Assembly: GCF_030767025.1 (NCBI RefSeq)
Contig: NZ_JASITE010000010.1
Span: 62,001-126,000 of the forward strand
DNA length: 64,000 nucleotides
DNA from: Nocardia sp. CC227C
GTDB taxonomy: Bacteria > Actinomycetota > Actinomycetes > Mycobacteriales > Mycobacteriaceae
Direction: 5' to 3'
Part shown: one piece after another, positions 33,123 through 40,090 of the stretch
Numbering within the stretch: position 1 is the stretch's first letter
Layout of the letters: every line of letters begins with the position of its first letter
The notes under the pieces: generated by a model
What the model was told of the DNA's origin: nothing
What the model saw: only the letters and a program-made list of their open reading frames with translations
Database searches by the model: none
Made by a program: the position numbers and the translations under genes

Positions 33123-33503
33123 TCAGTCGCGATCCGGCACCAGAATGCCGAGCACCCAGTTCACCAGCGTGATGATGATGCCGCCGAGCACCGCCGCCCA
33201 GAATCCCTCGACGTGCAGCTGATAGTCGGTGTATCCGGTGATCCACGAGGTCAGCCACAGCATGAGGGCGTTGATCACCAGCAGGAACAGGCCGAGGGTG
33301 AGTATCACGAGAGGCAGTGACAACAGCTTCACGATGGGCTTCACGAAGGCGTTCACGATCGTGAAGACCACGGTGACCACCGCGAGCACCAGCAGCTTGC
33401 TGGAGGTGGTGTCCTCGGGGGCGAGGATGTCGATGCCGGTCACCCACTCGGAGGCCACCCAGATGGCCACACCGGTGATGATCAAGCGGAGCAGGAGCGT
33501 CAT
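33123..33503 (-). CDS. Phage-holin-superfamily IV (DUF/PF04020-type) membrane protein
   Basis: The 126-aa protein has four membrane helices (LLLRLIITGVAIWVASEW; LLVLAVVTVVFTIVNAFV; LSLPLVILTLGLFLLVINAL; GFWAAVLGGIIITLVNWVLG). The KPIVKLLSLPLVILTLGLF segment is the family signature. These proteins are named after holins but are ordinary chromosomal membrane proteins in many bacteria. It is downstream of the Clp-N gene in the same direction, 36 nt apart. Confidence 0.88.
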   Translation of the reverse strand: MTLLLRLIITGVAIWVASEWVTGIDILAPEDTTSSKLLVLAVVTVVFTIVNAFVKPIVKLLSLPLVILTLGLFLLVINALMLWLTSWITGYTDYQLHVEGFWAAVLGGIIITLVNWVLGILVPDRD

Positions 33504-33539
33504 GCAGCGATCGTAGGCCCGAAATGCCGGGCCGTCCGG

Positions 33540-34124
33540 TCACGCCGCGCGATCGAGCAGCGCGTGCGTCGCCCCGCGCAGCCGCGTCACCGCCGCGTCT
33601 CCGCCGATGAGGTCGCGCACGGTCGGGGTCGGATCGCGCAGCATGCCGAGCAGGACGTGCGCTGCCTCGATGCGGTTGTCCTTGCGCGCCAACGCCTCCC
33701 GCAGCGAGAGTTCGAGCGTCTGCTTGGCTTCCCGGGTGAAGGGGAGGTGGCCGGAGTTGCCCTTCCCGCGGCCGAACAACCCCCGCCGCTGCTGTTCCGG
33801 CGGCTCGGCGCGCTCCAAGGCGTCCTCGCCGAAGGTGGCTTCCAGACTTTCCCGCACCGCGTCCAGATCGATGCCGATGGACTTCAGCGCGGCGGCGTCC
33901 TCCGCACCGAGAGGCTCCCCGCCCCGCTTGCGCGCCAGGGCTTCTCGCACCCCGGCCGCGGTGATTCCGGCCTCGCCGAGCAGCTCCGTCAATGCCCGGT
34001 CGGAGCCGTCGAGCAGCCCCAGCAGCAGATGCTCGGGCCCGATGGTCGGCGCGCGCAGCTCCCGCGCCTGCTCCTGAGCCCCGATCACCGCGAATTTGGC
34101 TGTCTTGTCGAATCGTTCGAACAT
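33540..34124 (-). CDS. Stand-alone Clp N-domain protein
   Basis: The 194-aa protein carries two Clp-N repeats: MFERFDKTAKFAVIGAQEQA to TELLGEAGI, and LPFTREAKQTLELSLREALA to TVRDLIGG. An acidic linker (~95-120) separates them. No AAA+ ATPase domain is present. In ClpC the same module binds adaptors or substrates such as phospho-arginine proteins, so this may be a decoy, adaptor or regulator. Its ATG overlaps the stop of the upstream HTH gene by one base (TGATG), showing translational coupling. Confidence 0.92.
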   Translation of the reverse strand: MFERFDKTAKFAVIGAQEQARELRAPTIGPEHLLLGLLDGSDRALTELLGEAGITAAGVREALARKRGGEPLGAEDAAALKSIGIDLDAVRESLEATFGEDALERAEPPEQQRRGLFGRGKGNSGHLPFTREAKQTLELSLREALARKDNRIEAAHVLLGMLRDPTPTVRDLIGGDAAVTRLRGATHALLDRAA

Positions 34125-34345
34125 CAGCGGATCCCACCTCTCCGGTTGTACTTCTGGTGGACCGCCTGGCGGCTCACCTCGAGCGCGTCCGCGATCGCCT
34201 GCCAGGACCAGCCCTGTCGTCGGGCGTTGGCCACCTGGATGGCTTCGAGCCGCTCGAGCAGCCGACGCAGTGCGAGCACCGCGCGGAGCCCGACCTGCGG
34301 GTCGGGGCTCCCGGCGGCGGCCGCCAGAGTCGTTGCCTCACTCAT
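34124..34345 (-). CDS. Small helix-turn-helix regulator coupled to Clp-N protein
   Basis: The 73-aa protein has a helical lead and a C-terminal HTH (WSWQAIADALEVSRQAVHQK, ~49-68) ending in a basic YNRRGGIR. I chose the ATG at 34345. A sigma-70-like promoter (TTGACA-N18-TAAATT, minus strand) places transcription start within 1-2 nt of it, pointing to a leaderless mRNA. Two TGTCAA-N6-TTGACA operators overlap this promoter, so autorepression is likely. Confidence 0.85.
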   Translation of the reverse strand: MSEATTLAAAAGSPDPQVGLRAVLALRRLLERLEAIQVANARRQGWSWQAIADALEVSRQAVHQKYNRRGGIR

Positions 34346-34348
34346 GAA

Positions 34349-34396
34349 TGTCAATTTACGTTGACACTCGGGATGGTGTCAACAAAAATTGACACC
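34349..34396 (-). promoter_or_regulatory. Promoter with two TGTCAA-N6-TTGACA operators
   Basis: Operator 1 is 34349-34366 (TGTCAA-TTTACG-TTGACA). Operator 2 is 34375-34396 (GGTGTCAA-CAAAAA-TTGACACC). Their centres are 28 bp apart. On the minus strand the -35 TTGACA (34382-34377) lies in operator 2 and the -10 TAAATT (34358-34353) in operator 1. The 293-nt gap 34346-34638 also has GTCAACGGGTGTTAAC at about 34465, a weaker third match, and no gene. Confidence 0.75.
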
Positions 34397-34638
34397 GTTC
34401 CGGCCACAGACCCCCGAGCGCCCATCGCGGACATGCGCCCGATAGCGCTCGAATGGCTCGAAACGTCAACGGGTGTTAACGAAAAAAGCGACAGCAAGGC
34501 GCGGCCGCGACGCCCGCGGAGCCCGATGCGGCCCACAGCGCGGCCACTTCAGCAAACAAGCAGCTATCGGAAATGCGCTTGGTCACAACCAGCGAACGAC
34601 GCCTCGCATAGCACGGAAAACGCTGTGCCGTGCGGAAA

Positions 34639-35724
34639 CTAGGCAGACCACTGACCGGTGGCCAGGAATTTGGTGAGTACGGCCTCCGGTTCGGCCAGGC
34701 TCAGACCCTGGCCGGCAACCCACTCGTCATTGAAATAGGTTCCGGCGTAACGGTCTCCACCATCACACAGCAGGGTCACCACGCTGCCCGCGCGCCCCTG
34801 CGCCATCATCTCCGCGATCAGGGCGAACGCACCCCACAGGTTGGTGCCGGTGGACCCGCCCACCCGGCGGCCCAGGGCCCGGCCGGCGAAACGCGCCGCC
34901 GCGATGGACGCCGCGTCGGGCACCTCGATCATGGTGTCCACCACCTGGCCGATGAACGACGGCTCCACCCGCGGCCGCCCGATCCCCTCGATCCGCGAGG
35001 GCATTCCGGTCTGATAGCCCACGTCGGCCAACTCGTAGCCACCGTAGAAGGCCGAGTTCTCCGGATCGACCACCGCCAGCCGGGTGGCATGCCGCCGGTA
35101 CCGGATGTAGCGGCCGATGGTGGCGCTGGTGCCGCCGGTGCCCGCCCCTACCACGATCCACTCCGGAATCGGATGCGTCTCCAGTTCCAGCTGCTGGAAG
35201 ATGGATTCCGCGATGTTGTTGTTACCCCGCCAGTCGGTGGCCCGCTCGGCGTGGGTGAACTGGTCCATGTAGTGGCCGCCGCATTCGGCCGCCAGCCGCG
35301 CCGCCTCCGTATAGATGTCCGGCGCGCGCTCCACGAAATGGCAGCGACCGCCCTGCGCCTCGATGAGCGCCACCTTCTCCCGGGAGGTCTTGGCGGGTAC
35401 CACGGCCACGAAGTCCAGGCCCAGCAACTGGGCGAAGTACGCCTCGCTGATCGCGGTCGAGCCGCTGGACGCCTCCACCACGGTGGTGCCCTCGGTGACC
35501 CAGCCGTTGCAGATCGCGTACAGGAACAGCGATCTCGCCAGCCGATGCTTGAGACTGCCGGTGATGTGGGTGGATTCGTCCTTGAGATACAGCTGCACGC
35601 CCCACTCGGCGGGCAGCGGGTAGCGCAGCAGGTGGGTGTCGGCGCTGCGCTGGGTGTCGGCGTCGATCAGCCGCACGGCATTGTCGACCCAGGCGCGCGG
35701 GGTGCTGCGCTCGCAGCGCTTCAC
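34639..35724 (-). CDS. cds1: PLP-dependent L-cysteine desulfhydrase Cds1
   Basis: Cds1 breaks L-cysteine into pyruvate, sulfide and ammonia. The 361-aa fold-type II PLP enzyme carries the cofactor lysine in ITGSLKHRLARSLFLYA (~54-70). Other motifs are VVEASSGSTAISEAYFA (Asn/Ser loop), GAGTGGTSATIGRYIRYRR and a C-terminal GGSTGTNLWG. Similarity to mycobacterial Cds1 (Rv3684) is strong along the full length. It starts with GTG at 35724, overlapping the DUF4229 stop by GTGA. Confidence 0.92.
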   Translation of the reverse strand: MKRCERSTPRAWVDNAVRLIDADTQRSADTHLLRYPLPAEWGVQLYLKDESTHITGSLKHRLARSLFLYAICNGWVTEGTTVVEASSGSTAISEAYFAQLLGLDFVAVVPAKTSREKVALIEAQGGRCHFVERAPDIYTEAARLAAECGGHYMDQFTHAERATDWRGNNNIAESIFQQLELETHPIPEWIVVGAGTGGTSATIGRYIRYRRHATRLAVVDPENSAFYGGYELADVGYQTGMPSRIEGIGRPRVEPSFIGQVVDTMIEVPDAASIAAARFAGRALGRRVGGSTGTNLWGAFALIAEMMAQGRAGSVVTLLCDGGDRYAGTYFNDEWVAGQGLSLAEPEAVLTKFLATGQWSA

Positions 35725-36029
35725 GCGTCCTCACCCCGCAGGCGCGAGCGCAGCTGCTCCCGGTCCCTACGGCGTTTGGCGTCGACGACGGCGATGTCCT
35801 GGTTCACCTTGGTGCGCAGCCCCTTGAGCAGCGTCATGGACAGGGGCATGGCGATGAGCAACGCGAACAGCGCGGCCACGATGAGCGGGACGTCCACGCC
35901 CACCAGCTGCGCCGCTCCGATGATGGCCGCGGTGAGCGCGACGACCATGGCCAGCCGCGCCAGCGTGTAGAGGGCAAGATTGCGTGCCAGGCGGCGGCCC
36001 GCACCGTCGGGTCGGGAAGCGTCACTCAC
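35721..36029 (-). CDS. DUF4229 membrane protein
   Basis: The 102-aa protein starts at GTG 36029 (VSDASRPDGAGRRLARNLAL). Two membrane helices follow (ALYTLARLAMVVALTAAIIG, VPLIVAALFALLIAMPLSMT), then a highly charged tail, VVDAKRRRDREQLRSRLRG. This layout fits the DUF4229 family. A 4-nt GTGA overlap links it to cds1, so the two are translated together. Function is unknown; a link to sulfide metabolism is only contextual. Confidence 0.82.
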   Translation of the reverse strand: MSDASRPDGAGRRLARNLALYTLARLAMVVALTAAIIGAAQLVGVDVPLIVAALFALLIAMPLSMTLLKGLRTKVNQDIAVVDAKRRRDREQLRSRLRGEDA

Positions 36030-36255
36030 GGGCACCAGGGTATGCGACGGGCATTCCGGCATTCGTCGCACCCTCGAATAAACGATCGCTGGATATTCGC
36101 TACAAAGCCGTAATTCGTGACAGCGAACACAGTACGGATATCCGTTTTGTCTATTACTTCCCCTTTACCAAACTGAGACCGTTCGAACACCCGGGGGTGA
36201 CAGTGCAACGATGTCGCTACTGATGAGGGATCTGTCGATACGGAAAGGTTTGCGA

Positions 36256-36489
36256 ATGACTGCGTTCACCGCGGCGAGCCGCGTATTGGGTTCCGTCAAC
36301 GGCCAGGACACACTGCTCACCCCTGGCCAGGTGGCTGCCCTGTTCCACGTAGATCCGAAGACCGTTACCCGCTGGGCCCACGCCGGTCGGCTCGGCTCGC
36401 TGCGGACTCCGGGCGGACATCGCCGGTTCCGCGAAGCAGAAGTCATGCAACTCTTGAGGTCGCTCACCACCGAGGCGACTCGCGGCTAG
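36256..36489 (+). CDS. bldC: BldC-type MerR-like DNA-binding protein
   Basis: The 77-aa protein is one winged helix domain with no ligand domain. Its core LLTPGQVAALFHVDPKTVTRW (~20-40) and GSLRTPGGHRRFREAEVMQL (~47-66) match Streptomyces BldC, which controls entry into development and binds direct repeats cooperatively. This copy has a longer N-terminus (MTAFTAASRVLGSVNGQD). The upstream region 36030-36255 is unusually AT-rich and contains the palindrome ACGGATATCCGT at 36134-36145. Confidence 0.92.
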   Translation: MTAFTAASRVLGSVNGQDTLLTPGQVAALFHVDPKTVTRWAHAGRLGSLRTPGGHRRFREAEVMQLLRSLTTEATRG

Positions 36490-36557
36490 TTCGTTTCCCG
36501 TTCCACGGTGCCGCGGGTACGCACACGGATTACCCTCGTTGGCAGGAGGTGAGCGAC

Positions 36558-36758
36558 GTGACGTACCTGTTGGCACTCATCGCGGTGGTGGCCGTCGCGG
36601 TGCTGTGCTGGAAGGCTTTCGGCCCTCAGCGATCAACCGGCACCGGCCCGACATCCAGGCCACGCAACCGTGTGATCGGTCCCGACGACGATCCGGAATT
36701 TCTCTGGCGTCTGTCCCGTCAGCATCGGGACGGCGAACCCGGTTCCGCGGAGCACTGA
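36558..36758 (+). CDS. Small membrane-anchored protein with PDDDPEFL motif
   Basis: The 66-aa product has one N-terminal membrane helix (YLLALIAVVAVAVLCWKAF), a Pro/Arg-rich stretch, and the conserved tail IGPDDDPEFLWRLSRQ. The start is set at GTG 36558 because a perfect AGGAGGTG lies 7 nt upstream; the GTG inside that Shine-Dalgarno at 36549 is too early. Similar tails occur in small actinobacterial proteins of unknown function. A strong terminator follows. Confidence 0.82.
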   Translation: MTYLLALIAVVAVAVLCWKAFGPQRSTGTGPTSRPRNRVIGPDDDPEFLWRLSRQHRDGEPGSAEH

Positions 36759-36817
36759 CACTCCCGGAACAGCAAGAGTCGGCCCGCCTCCCTCCGACGC
36801 CGACACCATGAATTGGC

Positions 36818-36852
36818 GAATCCCCGCGGATGATCTTCATCCGCGGGGATTC
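36818..36852 (+). terminator. Strong intrinsic terminator
   Basis: A 16-bp perfect stem (GAATCCCCGCGGATGA with its complement) with a TCT loop is followed by TTTCG. It lies between the small membrane gene and the convergent ABC permease. Confidence 0.88.
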
Positions 36853-36884
36853 TTTCGTGATCTGCGCGACGCCCCTGCCGAAGG

Positions 36885-37721
36885 TCAGCGCTCGCGACGG
36901 TAAAGCCGCATCGTCACCGGACCGAATACCGCGACCAGCACGGCGCAGGTGAGCAACACCCAGCCGATCTCGGTGCCCGCCGGGTGCCCGTGCATCACCC
37001 CGCGCACGGCGGTGACCAGATGCGATACCGGATTGACCGCGACGAACGACTCCAGCCAACCGGGCAGGGTGGCGGGGTCCACGAAGATATTGCTGACGAA
37101 GCTCATCGGGAACGTCACCAGGATGGCCAGGAACATCACCGACTCCGGGGTGCGGGCCAGCAGCGCCAGGCTCGTCCACACCCAGGACAGGCACCAGGCG
37201 AACAGCAGCACCAGCCCCATCCCACCCAGCAGGCCGGGCAACCCCGCGTCCGGCCGGAAGCCCAGCAGCATGCCGACGCCCACCACCACGGTGGCCGCCA
37301 TGGCATAGCGGGACAGATCCGCCAGCAATGCCCCCACCAGCGGGGCGGGCTGCCAGATCGGCAACGACCGGAACCGGTCGAACACGCCCTTGCCGATATC
37401 GCCGTTGAGCGCGACCGCCGTCGACTGGGTGCTCATGATGACCGTCATGACCAGCAAGCCGGGCAGCACCGATTGCAGGTACTCCCGCACCGATCCGGCC
37501 AGCGCCCCGCCGAACAGGTAGGTGAACATGACCAGCATCATCAGCGGGAAGACGGTCACATCGGCGAGCTGATCCGGCACGTGCTTGATGCGCAGCACCG
37601 CGCGCCAGGCGAACGCCAGGGCGGTGGCCAACGGGCCGGGGCGGGGCGGACGCTGCCCGGCCGACAGCGCCGAGCGCAGCGGATCGGCGACGGGGGCCGG
37701 TGCGGTTGTGGTGGTTGTCAT
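36885..37721 (-). CDS. ABC-2 type permease (DrrB-like)
   Basis: The 278-aa ABC-2 membrane subunit has about six helices (VTVFPLMMLVMFTYLFGGAL, VLPGLLVMTVIMSTQSTAVA, MLLGFRPDAG..., FLAILVTFPMSFVSNIF, GWVLLTCAVLVAVFGPV). The cytoplasmic loop KGVFDRFRSLPIWQPAPLVG is typical of DrrB/daunorubicin-type exporters. Its ATG overlaps the ATPase stop (ATGA). Together they should form a drug or lipid exporter; the substrate is not evident. Confidence 0.92.
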   Translation of the reverse strand: MTTTTTAPAPVADPLRSALSAGQRPPRPGPLATALAFAWRAVLRIKHVPDQLADVTVFPLMMLVMFTYLFGGALAGSVREYLQSVLPGLLVMTVIMSTQSTAVALNGDIGKGVFDRFRSLPIWQPAPLVGALLADLSRYAMAATVVVGVGMLLGFRPDAGLPGLLGGMGLVLLFAWCLSWVWTSLALLARTPESVMFLAILVTFPMSFVSNIFVDPATLPGWLESFVAVNPVSHLVTAVRGVMHGHPAGTEIGWVLLTCAVLVAVFGPVTMRLYRRER

Positions 37722-38686
37722 GCCGGAATCTCCTCGGGGGCTTCGGTTTCGGTGTGCTGACCGGTCAGTGCGAAGAACACTTCGTCGAGGCTGCTCTGGC
37801 CGACGTCGAAAGCACTGACCTCGATGCCGACGCGTGCGAGTTCGCTCAGGGCCGCACCGGCCCGTTCGGTATCGGTGAGCCGGGCCGACAAAGCCGCCGG
37901 ATCCTCCTCGCGGTGCACCGGCACCGCGAGCACCCGCGCCAACAACCGTTCGGCGTCCTCGCGACGATCCGGATCCCGCAGCCGCACGTGCACCGCCCCC
38001 GCGCCGACGGACTCCTTCAGCTGCGCGGTCGTGCCCTCGGCGATGATGCGGCCGTGGTCGATGACCGCCAGCCGGTCGGCCAGCCGGTCCGCCTCCTCCA
38101 GGTACTGGGTGGTCAGCAATACCGTTGTGCCGTTGTCGGTCAGGGCCCGCACCGCGTCCCACACCCGGCCGCGGCTGCGCGGGTCGAGCCCGGTGGTGGG
38201 TTCGTCCAGGAACAGCAGGGCCGGGGTGACCACGATGCTCGCGGCGATGTCCAGGCGGCGGCGCATACCGCCGGAATAGCGCTTGGCCTGCCGGTCGGCC
38301 GCGGCCTCGAGTCCGAAGGCGGACAACAGCTCTCGGGCCCGATCGGCGGCGGCGCGGCGGCGGTGGCCGAGCAGCCTGCCCATCATGACCAGGTTCTCCA
38401 TGCCGGTGAGATCCTCGTCCACCGAGGCGTACTGGCCGGTCAGGCTGATCCGGGCGCGCACCTCGTCGGTGTTGTCCACCAGGTCGTAGCCGAAGATGGT
38501 GGCCTGCCCCGCGGTCGGCCGGACCAGGGTCGCGAGCATGCGGATGGTGGTGGTCTTTCCCGCCCCGTTCGGGCCGAGGAATCCGTAGACCCCGCCCTCG
38601 GGGACGGTCAGGTCGACGCCGTCGACGGCGACGGTGTCGCCGAACTGCTTGCGCAGCCCTACGGCGTGAATGGCGTACTGGCCCAT
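37718..38686 (-). CDS. DrrA-type ABC transporter ATPase
   Basis: The 322-aa ATPase has Walker A FLGPNGAGKTTTIRML (~37-52), a Q-loop LTGQYASVDEDLTG, signature KRYSGGMRRRLDIA (~135-148), and Walker B PALLFLDEPTTGLDPRSRG (~155). The C-terminal ~100 residues are the DrrA extension with SSLDEVFFALTG. It pairs with the overlapping permease. The Ddn-like gene lies 30 nt upstream in the same direction, so all three may be one transcript under the TetR at 39316. Confidence 0.94.
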   Translation of the reverse strand: MGQYAIHAVGLRKQFGDTVAVDGVDLTVPEGGVYGFLGPNGAGKTTTIRMLATLVRPTAGQATIFGYDLVDNTDEVRARISLTGQYASVDEDLTGMENLVMMGRLLGHRRRAAADRARELLSAFGLEAAADRQAKRYSGGMRRRLDIAASIVVTPALLFLDEPTTGLDPRSRGRVWDAVRALTDNGTTVLLTTQYLEEADRLADRLAVIDHGRIIAEGTTAQLKESVGAGAVHVRLRDPDRREDAERLLARVLAVPVHREEDPAALSARLTDTERAGAALSELARVGIEVSAFDVGQSSLDEVFFALTGQHTETEAPEEIPA

Positions 38687-38716
38687 GGGTTTTCCCTTCG
38701 ATTTCGGTCGGCGGAA

Positions 38717-39217
38717 TCAGGACGCGACAGGTGAGCGGCGCAGGCGCAGCACCTCGTCCACGCCGAACACCCGCAGCAGCATCCGTTCGGACCTGGACTG
38801 GAACCGCGCGACCGAGGCGGCCGGGACGAGTTCGGGTTCGGTGACCCGGTAGGTGCCGCCCTCGTGCACCACCTCGGCGTTTCCGGCCGCACGCAGATTC
38901 GCGAGCCAGTCCGGGCTGGTGCCGTAGGGCAGGGAGACGACGAAGTCGTCACCGGCCTCGAGGATGCCGATCGGCGTTCGATAGGACTTGCCGCTCTTCC
39001 GGCCGGTGTGCCGGATCAGCGCGGCGGACGCACCCGGTTCCCCCGCGGTCCGCAGGACGCGCGGGTTGGTCACGCGGCGGTTGAAGCGGCGGACGGCCGC
39101 GACCGCGGGCCGGTAGCCCGAGCGCAGCGCCACCAGCACGAACAGCATCCAGAGCAGGCCCAGCCCCACCGGGGTGCCCACCACTACGGCGATCCAGATC
39201 CACATGGTCACATCCAT
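38717..39217 (-). CDS. Deazaflavin (F420)-dependent oxidoreductase, Ddn family
   Basis: The 166-aa protein has an N-terminal membrane anchor (IWIAVVVGTPVGLGLLWMLF) followed by the split-barrel F420-binding domain. RHTGRKSGKSYRTPIGILEA (~70-89) is the family signature, followed by FVVSLPYGTSPDWLANLRAA. Relatives such as Ddn reduce quinones with F420H2. It starts 4 nt from an array of CTTAC-N3-GTAAG palindromes shared with the divergent TetR gene. Confidence 0.9.
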   Translation of the reverse strand: MDVTMWIWIAVVVGTPVGLGLLWMLFVLVALRSGYRPAVAAVRRFNRRVTNPRVLRTAGEPGASAALIRHTGRKSGKSYRTPIGILEAGDDFVVSLPYGTSPDWLANLRAAGNAEVVHEGGTYRVTEPELVPAASVARFQSRSERMLLRVFGVDEVLRLRRSPVAS

Positions 39218-39220
39218 TCT

Positions 39221-39298
39221 CTTACGTTGTAAGTCTTATATCGTAAGGCTGACATTACAACGTAAGGCTGTCAAGAGTGGGCAGCCTTACCGCGTACG
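39221..39298. promoter_or_regulatory. Four CTTAC-N3-GTAAG operator-like palindromes
   Basis: The copies are 39221-39233 (CTTAC-GTT-GTAAG, perfect), 39235-39247 (CTTAT-ATC-GTAAG), 39254-39266 (ATTAC-AAC-GTAAG) and 39286-39298 (CTTAC-CGC-GTACG). They fill the gap between the Ddn-like gene and the divergent TetR gene. Starts are 14, 19 and 32 nt apart. A TetR operator controlling both directions is the simplest reading. Confidence 0.75.
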
Positions 39299-39315
39299 GT
39301 AAATTGGGAATCGCT

Positions 39316-39996
39316 ATGGCCACCGATCAACGCCCCCGGCTGAGCCGGGACCAGATACTCGACGCCGCCGTCGCCCGTGCCGACCGGGACGGCGTGGAGG
39401 CGGTCACCATGCGCAATGTCGCCACCGACCTCGGCGTCGAGGCGATGTCGCTCTACTACCACGTGGCGAACAAGGCCGAACTGCTCGACGGCATGGTCGA
39501 GGTGGTGCTGAACACCATCAACAAGGCCGTCGCCCACCTGGTCGCCGAATCCGCCGCCGACTGGAAACCCGTTCTGCGCGAACGCATCCTGATAGCCCGC
39601 CAGGTCCTGCTCCGCCATCCGTGGGCCCCCGGCGTTATCGGCACCCGCTCGATGATGACGCTCTCGGTCATCGACTACTTCGACGCCCTGGTCGGCATCC
39701 TGCGCACCGGCGGCTTCTCCTACGACCTCACCCACCACGCCATGCACGCCCTGGGCAGCCGCGCCCTCGGCTTCACCCAGGAACTCTTCGAACCCCCCAC
39801 CGACCAAACCGACGACGAGGCCACCGCCACCCTGCAAGCCATGGCCGACCGCTTCCCCAATATCGCCGGCATGGTCACCGCCACCAGCCACGACCACGCC
39901 GAGCCCGGTCTCGGCTGGTGCGACGACCAGACCGAGTTCGAATTCGGCCTGGACCTCATCCTCGACGGCCTCGAACGCCTGCGCGGGGCTTTCTGA
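39316..39996 (+). CDS. TetR-family repressor (TetR_C class)
   Basis: The 226-aa protein has the HTH AVTMRNVATDLGVEAMSLYYHV (~36-57, shown as AVTMRNVATDLG and VEAMSLYYHV) and a long C-terminal ligand domain ending LDLILDGLERLRG, like TetR(C) drug-responsive repressors. The start is ATG 39316. It lies opposite a Ddn-like oxidoreductase/ABC exporter unit across four operator-like palindromes, so it probably represses both itself and that unit in answer to a small toxic molecule. Confidence 0.92.
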   Translation: MATDQRPRLSRDQILDAAVARADRDGVEAVTMRNVATDLGVEAMSLYYHVANKAELLDGMVEVVLNTINKAVAHLVAESAADWKPVLRERILIARQVLLRHPWAPGVIGTRSMMTLSVIDYFDALVGILRTGGFSYDLTHHAMHALGSRALGFTQELFEPPTDQTDDEATATLQAMADRFPNIAGMVTATSHDHAEPGLGWCDDQTEFEFGLDLILDGLERLRGAF

Positions 39997-40039
39997 CGTC
40001 GACCGCACCCTCCGACAGCGCCGCCACTCGCGATTAAAT

Positions 40040-40072
40040 TTGAACGATGGTACAAATAGTACGTTGGTTCAA
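40040..40072. promoter_or_regulatory. 33-bp dyad operator upstream of MFS gene
   Basis: TTGAAC (40040-40045) and GTTCAA (40067-40072) are mirror arms, with GTAC (40050-40053) and GTAC (40059-40062) as inner arms, all centred on 40056. The site lies 19-51 nt before the MFS start. It is probably bound by the TetR encoded just after the MFS gene. Confidence 0.7.
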
Positions 40073-40090
40073 CTAAGTCAGGGAGTGCGT

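Noticed and set aside
33001..34137. A 378-codon minus-strand frame over the holin and Clp-N genes
   Set aside because: It is a different frame from the two clear family genes and has Arg/Gly-rich nonsense sequence.
36818..36852. CCCCGC...GCGGGG hairpin as a second CRISPR-like repeat
   Set aside because: It is a 16-bp continuous stem with a 3-nt loop and T-tract. It lacks the length and ends of the I-E repeat.
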